DNA of 51,310 nt from a gamma proteobacterium symbiont of Taylorina sp. (GTDB lineage: Bacteria; Pseudomonadota; Gammaproteobacteria; GRL18), in the NCBI GenBank assembly GCA_025655455.1, contig JAHXIV010000044.1:1-51310 (forward strand), in the 5' to 3' direction. A program made the position numbers and the translations under genes. Below are positions 51,294 through 51,310 of the stretch, in pieces. The notes beneath the pieces are model-generated. The model worked only from the letters and a program-made list of their open reading frames with translations, was not told where the DNA came from and searched no databases. Each line of letters starts with the position of its first letter. Within the stretch, counting starts at the first letter, position 1.

Positions 51294-51310
51294 GCTGTGC
51301 TTTAATGTGC

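Larger units (their letters stand above)
47560..51310 (-). mobile_element. Tail of an integron gene-cassette array (integrase outside the window or absent)
   Basis: Nine genes all on the minus strand are separated by attC-like sites at about 48483-48553, 49541-49624, 50401-50530 and 51216-51293, with a degenerate one next to flhA. The contents, three toxin-antitoxin-like pairs and a methyltransferase, are typical of chromosomal integrons. The gene direction puts the attI end to the right of the window. Whether an integrase is present there is unknown; the array could also be an integrase-less cluster. Confidence 0.75.

Noticed and set aside
47560..51310. Plain toxin-antitoxin island without integron origin
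   Set aside because: The gaps between genes fold as attC sites with inverted outer boxes and imperfect inner arms, and all genes point one way, which a random island would not explain.

Overview
The window is AT-rich chromosomal DNA from a motile gammaproteobacterium. The main evidence is a flagellar/chemotaxis block in the order known from Pseudomonas-type polar flagellates: flhA, flhF, fleN (flhG), fliA, cheY, cheZ, cheA, motC, motD, a ParA-type ATPase (ParC), a ParP-like CheW-domain protein, cheW and a DUF2802 gene. NadA also resembles the E. coli enzyme closely. I cannot place the organism below class level from sequence alone.

Layout. Bases 1-5200 hold the 5' end of a REP-associated (IS200-like) transposase, the decayed 3' end of a secreted-protein gene, a TPR-sulfotransferase, and a 776-residue DUF4214/RTX-like protein that looks like a surface-layer or adhesin protein. 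Bases 5.7-29.6 kb form a cell-surface glycan and secretion region. It contains an FkbM methyltransferase, several GT4 glycosyltransferases (two of them multi-domain), a DUF4214-methyltransferase fusion, a Wzm/Wzt O-polysaccharide ABC exporter, a complete type I secretion set (PrtD-like ABC protein, HlyD-like adaptor, TolC-like channel), a trypsin-like/Calx-beta protein that is probably a secretion substrate, and a polyprenyl-phosphate sugar-1-phosphate transferase. This block is interrupted by two toxin-antitoxin modules (Xre/RES and DUF1778/GNAT) and a four-helix-bundle gene. These insertions lie beside an unusual intergenic repeat built on the heptamer AGACTTT. Bases 30.0-32.7 kb carry nadA, a HIT-superfamily protein and two small genes. 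Bases 32.7-47.4 kb carry the flagellar/chemotaxis block on the minus strand, with a good sigma-54 promoter in front of flhA.

Bases 47.6-51.3 kb, just upstream of flhA, look like the tail of an integron gene-cassette array. All genes there point the same way, the gaps between most of them fold like attC sites (inverted GTTATG/GTTGTG boxes with imperfect inner arms), and the contents are typical of such arrays: three toxin-antitoxin-like modules and a lone methyltransferase. A 377-bp segment is duplicated inside the array, giving one intact and one 3'-replaced toxin gene. No integrase lies in the window. From the gene direction, any attI/intI end would lie beyond the right edge.

Working together: the glycan, ABC exporter, type I secretion and DUF4214/RTX genes resemble the arrangement in Caulobacter, where an RTX S-layer protein is secreted by a type I system and anchored to exported O-polysaccharide. 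That parallel is inference. The flagellar block supplies polar placement (FlhF, FleN, ParC, ParP), late sigma control (FliA), the motor stator (MotC/MotD) and the central chemotaxis relay. CheB is missing from its usual place between cheA and motC.
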